Made by a program: the position numbers and the translations under genes
Source: Algoriphagus aquimarinus
Lineage (GTDB): Bacteria > Bacteroidota > Bacteroidia > Cytophagales > Cyclobacteriaceae
Direction of reading: 5' to 3'
DNA length: 64,000 nt
Assembly (NCBI RefSeq): GCF_007997215.1
Contig: NZ_VORW01000001.1
Span: forward strand, 1-64,000
Notes under the pieces: generated by a model
Told to the model about the DNA's origin: nothing
The model's input: only the letters and a program-made list of their open reading frames with translations
Database searches by the model: none
Shown here: positions 18,600 through 27,632 of the stretch, one piece after another
How the letters are laid out: the number at the start of each line of letters is the position of its first letter
How positions within the stretch are numbered: the stretch's first letter is position 1

Positions 18600-20051
18600 A
18601 TGGCATTTAACAAACGAGTCAAAATCAAGACCATCCTGGATACTAATCCTATTGGAACAGAAGTGACGCTCATGGGCTGGGTTCGTACAAAGAGAGGAAA
18701 CAAAAATGTTTCATTCATTGCACTGAATGACGGTTCCATCATTACCAATTACCAAGTGGTGGCAGACCCCAATCTGATTTCGGAAGAAATTCTTAAGAAA
18801 TGTACAACTGGCGCTTGTCTTAAAATAACAGGACATGTCGTCGAGTCTCAAGGTGCAGGGCAAAGTTCTGAGTTAAATGCTACTACTATAGAAGTATTGG
18901 GTGAAGCTGATCCTGAAAAATACCCTTTGCAGCCTAAGAAGCATTCCATGGAGTTCCTTCGTGAAAATGCTCACCTGAGAATGCGTACCAATACTTTCAG
19001 CGCAGTATTCAGAGTGAGACATGCCTTAGCTTTTGCTGTTCATAAATACTTTAATGATAAAGGCTTTTTCTACATCCATACGCCTATCATCACTGCTTCA
19101 GATGCAGAAGGAGCTGGAGAGACCTTCAAAGTCACTACGCTTGATTTAAAGAACCCTCCAAAGACTCCTGAGGGAGCGATTGATTACAAGCAGGATTTCT
19201 TCGAAAGAGAAACAAATCTGACTGTATCTGGCCAATTGGAAGGTGAATTGGCAGCAATGGCACTCGCTGATATCTATACCTTTGGACCAACTTTCCGTGC
19301 TGAAAATTCCAATACAACTCGTCACTTGGCTGAGTTCTGGATGATCGAACCGGAAATGGCTTTTTATGACGCGGAAGACAATGCGGATCTAGCTGAAGAT
19401 TTCTTGAAATATGTGATACAATATGCACTTGACAATTGTGCTGAAGATTTGGCCTTTCTTGATTCAAGACTTCAGGAAGAAGAAAAATCTAAGCCAGCTG
19501 ACCAACGCAGCGAAATGAGCGTACTAGATAAACTGAAATTTGTAGCCGATAATGACTTCGTAAGAATCACTTATACTGAGGCTATAGAAATATTACGTAA
19601 CTCTACCCCTAACAAGAAAAAGAAATTCTCTTACCTCATCGACGCTTGGGGAGCTGATTTGCAATCTGAGCACGAGAGATTCTTGGTGGAAAAGCATTTC
19701 AAAAAGCCAGTTATCCTGACAGACTATCCTAAAGATATCAAGTCGTTCTACATGCGTCAAAACGACGACGGAAAGACTGTTGCTGCGATGGACATACTTT
19801 TCCCTGGGATCGGCGAAATAGTCGGTGGTTCGCAGCGTGAGGAGCGAATGGATGTACTCACAGCGAGAATGGAGGAAATGAATATTCCACAGGACGAAAT
19901 GTGGTGGTACCTAGACACCAGAAGATTTGGAGCTACACCGCACGCCGGTTTCGGACTTGGCTTTGAGCGAATGGTACTCTTCGTCACTGGAATGGGAAAT
20001 ATCAGGGATGTGATCGCATTCCCACGAACTCCTGGAAATGCAGAGTTCTAA
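18600..20051 (+). CDS. asnS: asparaginyl-tRNA synthetase
   Basis: This 483-residue class II synthetase has an N-terminal OB-fold anticodon-binding domain ([25 protein letters not shown], about 22-46). The catalytic domain carries motif 2 ([24 protein letters not shown]) and motif 3 ([15 protein letters not shown]). It also has GSQREER and the Asn-specific RHLAEFWM region. It charges tRNA-Asn in the cytoplasm. Length and motifs are normal. It is monocistronic with a strong terminator. Confidence 0.97.
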   Translation: MAFNKRVKIKTILDTNPIGTEVTLMGWVRTKRGNKNVSFIALNDGSIITNYQVVADPNLISEEILKKCTTGACLKITGHVVESQGAGQSSELNATTIEVLGEADPEKYPLQPKKHSMEFLRENAHLRMRTNTFSAVFRVRHALAFAVHKYFNDKGFFYIHTPIITASDAEGAGETFKVTTLDLKNPPKTPEGAIDYKQDFFERETNLTVSGQLEGELAAMALADIYTFGPTFRAENSNTTRHLAEFWMIEPEMAFYDAEDNADLAEDFLKYVIQYALDNCAEDLAFLDSRLQEEEKSKPADQRSEMSVLDKLKFVADNDFVRITYTEAIEILRNSTPNKKKKFSYLIDAWGADLQSEHERFLVEKHFKKPVILTDYPKDIKSFYMRQNDDGKTVAAMDILFPGIGEIVGGSQREERMDVLTARMEEMNIPQDEMWWYLDTRRFGATPHAGFGLGFERMVLFVTGMGNIRDVIAFPRTPGNAEF

Positions 20052-20059
20052 AAATTACA

Positions 20060-20091
20060 AATCCCCGGCAGAAATGTCGGGGATTATTTTT
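20060..20091 (+). terminator. intrinsic terminator after asnS
   Basis: AATCCCCGGCA pairs with TGTCGGGGATT (one G-U) around a GAAA loop, followed by a T-rich tract. It begins nine bases after the asnS stop. Confidence 0.93.
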
Positions 20092-20383
20092 ACGGCCAAT
20101 TTTGAGGATTTCTCCGTACATCGAAAACCTCTAAAACGATTAAGTTCTTTGCGTCAAACCGGTAAAACAAAATAACCTGTTTTCGTAGTACAAATGAATA
20201 AATAGCTCGCTCGTTAGAAAAAACCCTTCCTAATTCAGGACTATCTGACAAAAGCATTAAAAGACCATCAAGCCTGAGAAAAAACTTCTTAGATGTGTTG
20301 ACCCCAAACTTTGTTATCAAATACTCCTGAATTAAAGACAAACTGCGAGTCGCCTTTTTCATCATTCGTACCTTCCTCCCCAC
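20090..20383 (-). CDS. ParE/RelE-superfamily toxin
   Basis: The 97-residue basic protein has the ParE/RelE layout: an N-terminal helix pair (KKATRSLSLIQEYLITKFGVNTSKKFFLRL), then strands ending in YSFVLRKQVILFYRFDAKNLIVLEVFDVRRNP. Arg-rich ends and the IVLEVFDVRRNP strand are family hallmarks. Such toxins poison gyrase (ParE) or cleave mRNA on the ribosome (RelE); this one looks closer to ParE. It starts at GTG 20383, sharing one base with the antitoxin stop (TAGTG), so the two are translationally coupled. No truncation is visible. Confidence 0.8.
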   Translation of the reverse strand: MGRKVRMMKKATRSLSLIQEYLITKFGVNTSKKFFLRLDGLLMLLSDSPELGRVFSNERAIYSFVLRKQVILFYRFDAKNLIVLEVFDVRRNPQNWP

Positions 20384-20607
20384 TAAAGAAAACTTTTTTT
20401 AAGATCAAACCAATTCTCAAGATTTGATTCATCAAAACTTTCGTCATAAGATTTGAACAATTGTTCTCGCTGCTCTTGTGTAAGCTGAAAAGCAGAAGAA
20501 TCATCATCCAGGTGACTAACAACATCTATTAATACCTCTAGAACTCCTTCATCAGAAATTGATTCTACTTTTTTCTGCAGTATTTCCTTTAGATCAGTAA
20601 CAGACAT
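20383..20607 (-). CDS. cognate antitoxin of the ParE/RelE-type pair
   Basis: The 74-residue acidic protein lies immediately upstream of the toxin. It is predicted helical (SVTDLKEILQKKVESISDEGVLEVLIDVV), with a variable C-terminal tail rich in Asp, Glu, Ser and Phe (SYDESFDESNLENWFDLKKSFL) that would wrap the toxin. I do not recognise a ribbon-helix-helix signature, so how it binds DNA, if it does, is unclear. The assignment rests mostly on position and charge. Confidence 0.72.
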   Translation of the reverse strand: MSVTDLKEILQKKVESISDEGVLEVLIDVVSHLDDDSSAFQLTQEQREQLFKSYDESFDESNLENWFDLKKSFL

Positions 20608-20658
20608 GATTAATAGCGGTTTAAATAAATTTACACTGAATCTACAAAATAAAAAAAA

Positions 20659-21846
20659 TTAACTCACCACCTTAATTCTCAAAGCTAGCGGAATACATAG
20701 CAAACTAAATGCAATGGCTATATAGCCAACCACATTGTAATTGGTCAATTCACCTGCAGCATTTTCGCCGATGATAATCCCTGCTAGTAAAGTTGCTACT
20801 CCGGTCGCTAATTGCTGCACGGCTGAGTTGAAACTCAGAAAGCTACCTCTGTTTTCTGGCTTGGCAGTTCCCGTCACAATCGCCGCTGCTGGCACATAAC
20901 GACCATTAGAGGTCACAAAGAACATCGTTGAAATCATTAACACAAATGGAATAGGAGTCACACCCAAGTGAGTAATGATGGCAATAGGAATCAAGTTCAA
21001 AAGCATGAAAATGATAAAGATCTTTTGCTTACCGTATTTATCAGAAAGCTTTCCTACCCAAGGCGAAGTGAAAATCGTAAATGCTCCACCCGCCATGTAG
21101 ATGTAAGTGAGTTGAAGTTCGGTAAAACCAACATTTGCAACCGTATACGGACTCAAAAAGGGGATTATCATGAATTGACCAAACATCATCATGACAGAAA
21201 GCGTGATAGCCCGCATCTGGTTGGAATCACTAGTAACTCTACGTATCACCAAAAGTGGATTCGGGCGTACGATTTCATTTTTAAGGTGTTCTGTGATATT
21301 TGGAATGTACTTAATGATCATCCCAAGACTTAATACAGATAGTCCTGTAAGTAAGAAAAATGGCGTGTGCCAATCAGATAAACTAGCTAGAAACAACCCA
21401 AGAGGCACTCCCAGAACTGAAGCAACTGAGAAAGCTGCCATGACTAATCCCATAGCTCTTCCTCTTCTGGAATCTGGAATCACATCACCTATAATTGCCA
21501 AAATCAATGCTGACGTTAATCCACCAAAAATACCAGAGATTACTCGGGCAGCCAAAAGAACAGGATAGCTAGGTGATAATGCACAACCTAAGGTGGAAAT
21601 CGCAAAACCTATATAAACCCAAACGAGTATTTTCTTACGATCAAATCTATCCAATACAAATGCTCCAAAGAAGCTGGAAATCCCCGCACTGAAGGTATAG
21701 CATGAAACCAATAGCCCAAATTCACGAGGCGAAATATCAAAGATCCTCATCAATTGAGGCCCTAATGGCATCAAAATCATGAAATCGACGATATGGATAA
21801 AATTAATGGCCGCTAGGGTCCAAAGCAAAAGCTTCTCTTTGTTCAT
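20659..21846 (-). CDS. MFS transporter, drug-efflux (DHA1) type
   Basis: The 395-residue protein has twelve predicted membrane segments. It opens with INFIHIVDFMILMPLGPQL, carries motif A as FGAFVLDRFDRKKIL (about 60-75), and has RVISGIFGGLTSALILAIIGDVIPDSRRGRAMG in segments 4-5, typical of the AraJ/YdhP-like DHA1 proton antiporters. The central loop is short and basic (EHLKNEIVRPNPLLVIRRV). Substrate unknown; export of drugs or metabolites is the family expectation. It lies downstream of nnr and the UMF1-type gene on the same strand, separated from nnr by 62 bp. Confidence 0.85.
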   Translation of the reverse strand: MNKEKLLLWTLAAINFIHIVDFMILMPLGPQLMRIFDISPREFGLLVSCYTFSAGISSFFGAFVLDRFDRKKILVWVYIGFAISTLGCALSPSYPVLLAARVISGIFGGLTSALILAIIGDVIPDSRRGRAMGLVMAAFSVASVLGVPLGLFLASLSDWHTPFFLLTGLSVLSLGMIIKYIPNITEHLKNEIVRPNPLLVIRRVTSDSNQMRAITLSVMMMFGQFMIIPFLSPYTVANVGFTELQLTYIYMAGGAFTIFTSPWVGKLSDKYGKQKIFIIFMLLNLIPIAIITHLGVTPIPFVLMISTMFFVTSNGRYVPAAAIVTGTAKPENRGSFLSFNSAVQQLATGVATLLAGIIIGENAAGELTNYNVVGYIAIAFSLLCIPLALRIKVVS

Positions 21847-21908
21847 GGTAAAAATAGATATTCGAAGAACTTCATAGAAGCTTATAAAGTTTGCCTAAAA
21901 ACAACTAA

Positions 21909-23378
21909 TCATGAGATATTTAACTGAATGTATGTTTCTGGTATAGCAGCAATGATGTCACTGGCAATCATAGACCTCCTTTTCGATTTGGAGGCAATTT
22001 CTCCTGCCATGCCATGATGAAACACCCCACATAGCGCGGCATTCTCAGCGATATACCCCATCCCTAAATAGGAAGTAATCATACCAGTAAGCACATCTCC
22101 AGACCCTCCTGTAGCCATGTATTTGTTTCCAGAGGAATTAACGACTTGTCTTCCATCTGGTAAACTAATGACTGTATTTGCTCCCTTAAGTACCAAGATC
22201 AACTCGTTATCCATCGCAAACCTTTTGGCTAGCTCAAGTCTTTCCAAATGATTATTTGCTTTCCCAACTAACCTAGTGAACTCACCTATATGTGGCGTAA
22301 GAACTGAATTTTTTGGAATTAAAGGTAATAAGTCAGGGTTTCTAGCAAGCAAATTCAATCCATCAGCATCTATAACAATTGGCTTTTTGAAATCTTGCAA
22401 AAACTGCTTAAACAACCTTGATCGATTTTCTGTGCCCCACCCTGGTCCTATACCTACAGCATCATAAAATTCAGGATTTGGAATCAATCCCCATGAAGCC
22501 ATAGCTTCTGGTACAGAGGTCTGAATAATTAAACGCTCAGAATCTTCCATATGACAGGTAACTAGCCCAGAACCTGTTCGAAGTGCGCTTTTAGCACAAA
22601 GAATAAGAGCTCCCATCTTGCCTGGACTTCCCCCCACAAGAAGGATTTTTCCCATGTCACCTTTATAACTGAATCTATTAAAAGTCTTATGTAACACAGG
22701 GATGTCTTTAGACTCTAAATAATAAAAAGATGAATGCAAACCTTCATATGCCTCACCCAATATCCCAATCTTGAGTACCACCAACTCTCCTACAAATTCA
22801 GCATGCTCCGGGAGAATAAGTGAAAGCTTAGGGAATGCAAAACTGATTGTAAAATCAGCTTTCACAGCCTTTCCTTTTAATATTTCATCTGAAGGCAAAC
22901 CCGAGGGAACATCTACACTGATCACTATCCCCGCAAATTCATTTAGCTTTTGGATAATCTTAATGCCAGTAGGTCTAAGATCACCTTTTAACCCAACGCC
23001 TAAATACGCATCAATTAAAATTCCATTTTCAGGAAACAACCAATCTTCGAACTCTAAGACCGGTATAGAGTTAGGTAGATTCTTAAAGTTAAAAAGGGAA
23101 TCTGAACTCAATTTATCTACAGAGTCAAAACACTTAAGTATACTAACGGAATAAGATTGCTCTGATAGTAATCTAGCAATCGCTAATCCATCACCCCCAT
23201 TATTCCCTCCGCCTACTGCGATTTGAATAATACTCTCAGTAGAAAATCCATGTTCTAAGAACCAACTCTCAAAAGCAAGAGAAGCAGATTCCATCAACTC
23301 GTGACTACTTTGTCCAGTTAATTTTAAATGTTGCGAATCAAGTTCTTTGACTTGTACTCCTGATAGTATTTTTTGCAT
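21909..23378 (-). CDS. nnr: bifunctional NAD(P)H-hydrate epimerase / ADP-dependent hydratase
   Basis: The 489-residue protein combines both NAD(P)H repair activities. The N-terminal YjeF-type epimerase (about 1-215) has GGGNNGGDGLAIARLL and VDVPSGL. The C-terminal ribokinase-fold dehydratase (about 225-489) has LLVGGSPGKMGA, GIGPGWGTE, DADGLN, LTPHIGEF and ATGGSGDVLTGMI. Together they return hydrated NADH and NADPH to the active form. It starts two bases after the stop of the upstream transporter, so the two are very probably cotranscribed. Confidence 0.96.
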   Translation of the reverse strand: MQKILSGVQVKELDSQHLKLTGQSSHELMESASLAFESWFLEHGFSTESIIQIAVGGGNNGGDGLAIARLLSEQSYSVSILKCFDSVDKLSSDSLFNFKNLPNSIPVLEFEDWLFPENGILIDAYLGVGLKGDLRPTGIKIIQKLNEFAGIVISVDVPSGLPSDEILKGKAVKADFTISFAFPKLSLILPEHAEFVGELVVLKIGILGEAYEGLHSSFYYLESKDIPVLHKTFNRFSYKGDMGKILLVGGSPGKMGALILCAKSALRTGSGLVTCHMEDSERLIIQTSVPEAMASWGLIPNPEFYDAVGIGPGWGTENRSRLFKQFLQDFKKPIVIDADGLNLLARNPDLLPLIPKNSVLTPHIGEFTRLVGKANNHLERLELAKRFAMDNELILVLKGANTVISLPDGRQVVNSSGNKYMATGGSGDVLTGMITSYLGMGYIAENAALCGVFHHGMAGEIASKSKRRSMIASDIIAAIPETYIQLNIS

Positions 23379-23380
23379 GG

Positions 23381-24694
23381 TTATGCTCTTTCAGTATCCA
23401 ACCCCTTTTTAGGGATAGATACTAAAAGTAGGAAACCTAGCCCAACAAGAAAAAATATACCTAGCGAAAGAGCGCTATTTCTCATACTTCCTGTGATTTG
23501 CTCAATAAACCCATAGGAAAATGTTCCAAGGACAATAGCCAACTTTTCTGTCACATCATAGAAGCTAAAATAAGAAGCATGATCTGTGGTATTTCTAGGA
23601 ATCAATTTGGAAAAAGTAGATCTAGACAAGGATTGAATCCCCCCCATCACCAATCCAACTACGAATGCCAAAGCAAAAAATTCATATACCGTGTATACAT
23701 AATAGGCACCAGCACAGATCCCAACCCAAATCAGTACCATGATCACTAAACTTTGCTTATTCCCGTACTTCTTTGAGATAAATGCAAAGAAATAGCTTCC
23801 AGCAATCGCTACAATCTGAATAATCAATATGGTCATGATCAATTGATCACCAGGTAATCCTAGTTCCTTGTCTCCGAATGTGGCCGCTAAATACATTACC
23901 GTCTGCACTCCCATCGAGTAAAAGAAGAACGACGCCAAGAAGCGATACATAACTTTAATATGCTTAACCTCAATCCACACTTTTTTGATTTCATGATAAC
24001 CTTTAAGCAAAAACTCCTTCTTAATATCTTTACCAAAAGGATTGTGAGGTAGAACTCTGAAAGGAATCTGGGAAAATCCAGCCCACCATAGTCCAGTAAT
24101 CAAAAAAGAGAATCGTGCAGCCATTCCATCATCTGATAACATAAACCAAGTTGGAAACTGAATCATCAGCAAGTTAACCACTAGCAGAATTACACTACCG
24201 ATGTACCCTAGCGCGAAACCCTTAGCGCTTAATATATCATATTTATCAGGAGTCGTGATCTCAGGTAAGTATGCATTATAAAACACAATACTGCCTGCAT
24301 AGCCTACACTTGCCAGAACACTGAAGCATATACCCCACTCCAAGTTATTCCCATCAAAAAAGAATAAGGCAATACATGATAGGGAGCCTAGGTAAGCAAA
24401 GAACTTCATGAATTGAAGTTTCTTTCCACTTGCATCTGCTATACCTGAAAGTATAGGAGAGATCAAAGCTATAATCAAAAATGAAAAAGAGATGGAATAG
24501 GAGTACAAAACAGTATTGATGATTTCAAAACCAAAAAAATCAACAGTATCATTAGCATTATGTCCCTTAGTAACACTGGAGAAATAGACAGGGAAAATAG
24601 TAGAGGTAATTACAAGACTATAGACTGAATTTGCCCAGTCGTACATCGCCCAAGAATTCTGGACCTTCTTAGTGTTTTTAAGAGTTGCTAGCAT
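23381..24694 (-). CDS. UMF1/Atg22-like MFS transporter
   Basis: The 437-residue membrane protein opens with the family signature NSWAMYDWANSVYSLVITSTIFPVYF. Further family blocks follow, including SPILSGIADASGKKLQFM, FYNAYLPEI and GGIQSLSRSTFSKLIP. About twelve hydrophobic segments are visible. Its relatives in bacteria are uncharacterised; the eukaryotic Atg22 exports amino acids from the vacuole. It sits two bases before nnr in an apparent operon. Substrate cannot be inferred. Confidence 0.88.
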   Translation of the reverse strand: MLATLKNTKKVQNSWAMYDWANSVYSLVITSTIFPVYFSSVTKGHNANDTVDFFGFEIINTVLYSYSISFSFLIIALISPILSGIADASGKKLQFMKFFAYLGSLSCIALFFFDGNNLEWGICFSVLASVGYAGSIVFYNAYLPEITTPDKYDILSAKGFALGYIGSVILLVVNLLMIQFPTWFMLSDDGMAARFSFLITGLWWAGFSQIPFRVLPHNPFGKDIKKEFLLKGYHEIKKVWIEVKHIKVMYRFLASFFFYSMGVQTVMYLAATFGDKELGLPGDQLIMTILIIQIVAIAGSYFFAFISKKYGNKQSLVIMVLIWVGICAGAYYVYTVYEFFALAFVVGLVMGGIQSLSRSTFSKLIPRNTTDHASYFSFYDVTEKLAIVLGTFSYGFIEQITGSMRNSALSLGIFFLVGLGFLLLVSIPKKGLDTERA

Positions 24695-24700
24695 AGTACA

Positions 24701-24734
24701 AAAAAAAGCTATCCCGATTTACAGGATAGCTTTT
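24701..24734 (-). terminator. terminator of the exb operon
   Basis: AAAAGCTATCC (24704-24714) pairs with GGATAGCTTTT (24724-24734). On the minus strand the stem runs into a T tract at 24707-24700. It lies 20 bases after the second exbD stop and just before the start of the UMF1-type gene. Confidence 0.88.
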
Positions 24735-24753
24735 GTATTAAAATAAAGTATAA

Positions 24754-25215
24754 TTACTTTTTAACTTTACCGATAGATGCATAAAGTATTCTTCTTGCAT
24801 CGGCTTCTCTAAGTTCGTTCTGAACATCTGAAATAGGTCCCATTTTCACATCTCTATCTACTTTCATAGAAATAGTAATACCGCCTCTATCTGATTCAGG
24901 AAGCATATCACGCTCTTGGTTTACCCATTGCACTATCTCAGGAGTATTCAAGAGAACGTCATTTGCCTGTACTCTAGGTTCAATACCATAAAGTGATGTA
25001 TTCTTAGGCTTTCCAATGAAAATATAAGAAATAAGCGTTTTCTTCTGAAGCTTCTGAAGCTGCGTTGCTGCAGGGATCTTTTGCTCCACTAGAATCTCCT
25101 GCTCTCTCAACACAGTACTAACCATGAAGAAAAAGAGCAACATAAAGATAATATCAGGTAACGCAGATGTGTTTATACCTACTTCCGGTTTCTCTTTTTT
25201 TCCGAACTTTCCCAT
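24754..25215 (-). CDS. ExbD/TolR family biopolymer transport protein (second copy)
   Basis: The 153-residue protein has one N-terminal membrane helix (ALPDIIFMLLFFFMVSTVL) with the conserved Asp before IIFMLLFFFMV, expected to carry protons. A periplasmic domain follows, containing KTLISYIFIGKPK and ISMKVDRDVKMGPISDVQNEL. ExbD works with ExbB to harness proton motive force for TonB-dependent uptake or related machines. It starts one base after the stop of the first exbD. Confidence 0.92.
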   Translation of the reverse strand: MGKFGKKEKPEVGINTSALPDIIFMLLFFFMVSTVLREQEILVEQKIPAATQLQKLQKKTLISYIFIGKPKNTSLYGIEPRVQANDVLLNTPEIVQWVNQERDMLPESDRGGITISMKVDRDVKMGPISDVQNELREADARRILYASIGKVKK

Positions 25216-25216
25216 A

Positions 25217-25852
25217 TCAATTCCCTCCTATTTTTTCAGGTTCTGCAATGGATATCGCCATCGGTATCCCTTCTTTTCCACGGTCTATTAGGCTTTCTTC
25301 CGCATCATTTTTACCTGTCAAAGCCCTGTACTCATCTGTACTGAGATTAACTCTTTCAGCATATATATCAAAATATGCCTTCTTCGCTAAGTCAAATACT
25401 TCAAGGTACTTCTCATAGCTCGTACCACGGTCAGTCTTAATTGATATAACCGCTTCCCCTGGATCATCAGATGAGTCTGGGAGCCTAGCCGCTAGCGCTT
25501 TCAAAGAAGCTGGTAGCGAGTTATACAAAGCAACTCCTTCTTCATCAGGTGACCCAAAGTTCAAGATGAATGCTTTCAATTCTTCATCAAGTCCTTCTGT
25601 GTCATCTCTGTAATCCCCTTCGATCAAATATTGATCATTCGAGTTTATTCGGATAACGAAGATGTTTCTTTCATTCAAATCAATCTTCGGCGGAGGATTG
25701 TTTGGGTCTAACTTCGGAGGAAGGACGTTCAAAATACCTTTATCCGATGCGATCGTAGTAGTGACGAGATAGAAGATCAATAGCAGGAAAGCAATATCTG
25801 CCATAGAGCCTGCATTTACCTCCGTATTCATTCTTTTTTTCTTTCTAGCCAT
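25217..25852 (-). CDS. ExbD/TolR family biopolymer transport protein (first copy)
   Basis: This longer ExbD (211 residues) has the cytosolic basic start ARKKKRMNTEVNAG, then SMADIAFLLLIFYLVTTTI with the conserved Asp in the membrane helix. The periplasmic part is extended relative to the second copy, with an acidic insert (about 70-125), and includes AVISIKTDRGTSYEKYLEVFDLAKKAY. Two unlike ExbD proteins in one operon are common in Bacteroidota and may form a heteromeric stator. It sits one base from each neighbour, indicating tight coupling. Confidence 0.92.
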   Translation of the reverse strand: MARKKKRMNTEVNAGSMADIAFLLLIFYLVTTTIASDKGILNVLPPKLDPNNPPPKIDLNERNIFVIRINSNDQYLIEGDYRDDTEGLDEELKAFILNFGSPDEEGVALYNSLPASLKALAARLPDSSDDPGEAVISIKTDRGTSYEKYLEVFDLAKKAYFDIYAERVNLSTDEYRALTGKNDAEESLIDRGKEGIPMAISIAEPEKIGGN

Positions 25853-25853
25853 A

Positions 25854-26183
25854 TTACTTTATCGCTTTAGTCACTTCTGTCAACAAAATGCTACCTAAAG
25901 CAAGTATTGAAAGAATGTAAGTGGTGATAAGCATACCGCCAACCAATTGCGACCCACCTGGAGTCAAATTGAAAGGAGATGCTTCAAATTTAGGAAGTAC
26001 TTCGTTGCTCGAAATAGAGTAGGCAATGAAGAATAATACAACAATACCGACAATCCCTGCAGCAGTTTTAAGCAAGCTTTTAGGGTCGTCCAAAGATTTG
26101 ATCAATGGCAATAACACCGCCACTGCAGCTCCGAGTATTACAAGTAGGTAACTTCCGTATAATAAGATATCATAAGTATCCAT
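25854..26183 (-). CDS. small membrane protein of the exb operon
   Basis: The 109-residue protein has three hydrophobic segments: YDILLYGSYLLVILGAAVAVLLPL, AAGIVGIVVLFFIAYSI and LVGGMLITTYILSILALGSILL. A short basic C-terminus (TEVTKAIK) follows. I recognise it only as the small protein found between exbB and exbD in many Bacteroidota; no function is known to me. Position between ExbB and ExbD, with one base to exbD, suggests an accessory subunit of the proton-driven complex. Confidence 0.72.
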   Translation of the reverse strand: MDTYDILLYGSYLLVILGAAVAVLLPLIKSLDDPKSLLKTAAGIVGIVVLFFIAYSISSNEVLPKFEASPFNLTPGGSQLVGGMLITTYILSILALGSILLTEVTKAIK

Positions 26184-26235
26184 AATGTTAGCTTCTTTGA
26201 GGTTAATAAATATTTAAGATAGACAAACTGACGGC

Positions 26236-27042
26236 TTACTTGCCAGTCAACTTGTGCTTAACCAAGATATCAACCAATGAGATAGAAGCATCTTCCATAT
26301 CATTAACCAAAGAATCGATTTTAGACACCAAGTAGTTGTAGAACAATTGTAGGATAATCGCAACGATCAAACCAGCAACTGTAGTCAAAAGGGCGATTTT
26401 GATACCACCTGCTACGAGAGAAGGAGAGATATCACCTGCAGCTTCGATAGAGTCGAATGCACCGATCATACCAATTACTGTACCCATGAAACCTAACATT
26501 GGTGCAAGAGAGATAAACAAAGAGATCCAAATAAGACCTTTTTCTAATCTACCCATTTCTACCGAACCGTAAGCAATAATAGATTTCTCTACCATTTCGA
26601 TTCCTTCTGAGTATCTCATCAAGCCTTGTGTAAAGATCGAAGCTACTGGGCCTTTGGTGTTCTTAGTAAGGTCCTTAGCTGCTTCAACTCCACCTGACTC
26701 AAGAGCATCTTCTACTTTGATCAACAATTTCTTCGTGTTGGTTGTAGATAGATTCAGGGTGATGATTCTTTCCAATGCAACAGCAAGACCCAAGATCAAA
26801 CAGATCAATACTGGAGTCATGTAAAGAGGATCACCTTCGATGAATTTCTCCTTTACAACTTGGTGGAAACTTTGCTCCTCTGCGACGATCTCGTCATCTA
26901 CAATTGTGGGAGATGAAGCAGGCTCAACTGCTACTGTGGTTGTTTCTTCTTGTGCTGCGGTCTCTTCTGCCTCTTGTGCGTTAGCAAAAACAGGTGCGAA
27001 TAGGATGCCTGCAAGCATGAACAAAGCGATTAACTTTCTCAT
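26236..27042 (-). CDS. exbB: MotA/TolQ/ExbB proton channel family protein
   Basis: The 268-residue protein begins with a signal-like segment ending in NAQ, then a Glu/Thr-rich periplasmic stretch (about 24-60). Next come the ExbB helices, first MTPVLICLILGLAVALERII, then the C-terminal pair with LISLFISLAPMLGFMGTVIGMIGAF and LVAGGIKIALLTTVAGLIVAIILQLFYNYL. These carry the conserved proton-channel region. ExbB forms the channel that ExbD and TonB use. It is the first gene of a four-gene operon. The N-terminal extension is usual for Bacteroidota ExbB. Confidence 0.93.
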   Translation of the reverse strand: MRKLIALFMLAGILFAPVFANAQEAEETAAQEETTTVAVEPASSPTIVDDEIVAEEQSFHQVVKEKFIEGDPLYMTPVLICLILGLAVALERIITLNLSTTNTKKLLIKVEDALESGGVEAAKDLTKNTKGPVASIFTQGLMRYSEGIEMVEKSIIAYGSVEMGRLEKGLIWISLFISLAPMLGFMGTVIGMIGAFDSIEAAGDISPSLVAGGIKIALLTTVAGLIVAIILQLFYNYLVSKIDSLVNDMEDASISLVDILVKHKLTGK

Positions 27043-27104
27043 AATGTGGATTTTAAATAGACTTTTGATAAAGGTTAAATGGTTTCTACTCTAGAATCGA
27101 GTTT

Positions 27105-27137
27105 TAAAGTTATCATTTTTTAAATTCAAAAAACAAT
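27105..27137 (-). promoter_or_regulatory. candidate Bacteroidota-type promoter for exbB
   Basis: On the minus strand TAACTTTA (27112-27105) matches seven of eight positions of the Bacteroidota -7 consensus TAnnTTTG. ATTG (27137-27134) stands 21 bp upstream in place of the -33 TTTG. It would leave a leader of about 60 nt before the ATG at 27042. The call is weak because the region is AT-rich. Confidence 0.35.
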
Positions 27138-27632
27138 CGACTCTTTTAGAATTTTGTGAAAAATCAGGCTTATATCTCAGGAATAAGCAAGCTTTTACAC
27201 GAACGGAAATTTTTCCTTTTCCTTTGAAAAAGACACTTTCCTCCAAAACTCGATCGTAAGGTTCTTATTTTTTCGCAGAAAGAAAAATTAAAATGTTACT
27301 GAGGGGCTAGCTTTTTTCTAATTAATCGGAATGTCCTGATTAATTGGTTTTTACATTTTATAGAAATGGAGCAAAATCCCTTCAAATCCTTTGTGGTGCT
27401 ACATAAACAATAGAAAAACCATATACTAGCACCTGTTTCTTTTCTAAGTAATAGCCGAAAATAATTTTGTTAATATTCCGTAATGACCCATTCTAATTAG
27501 AAAATCACCTCTCACATTTATATGAAATTTGTTTCACTTGGCTTTTACTATTTTTCATCATGCTTCCTTCCTTAGCTAAAAACTCCAAAAAAGCGATTTC
27601 CAGTTAATGCTATCTTAGTATACCTTTATCGC
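27138..27632. other. gene-free gap with an orphan hairpin
   Basis: No credible coding frame is seen in this 495-bp stretch between divergent genes. AATTAATC (27320-27327) and GATTAATT (27338-27345) form a hairpin followed on the plus strand by GGTTTTTAC. That resembles an intrinsic terminator, but no plus-strand gene precedes it. A short untranslated transcript ending there is possible. The rest is AT-rich and should hold the promoter of the gene at 27633. Confidence 0.4.
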
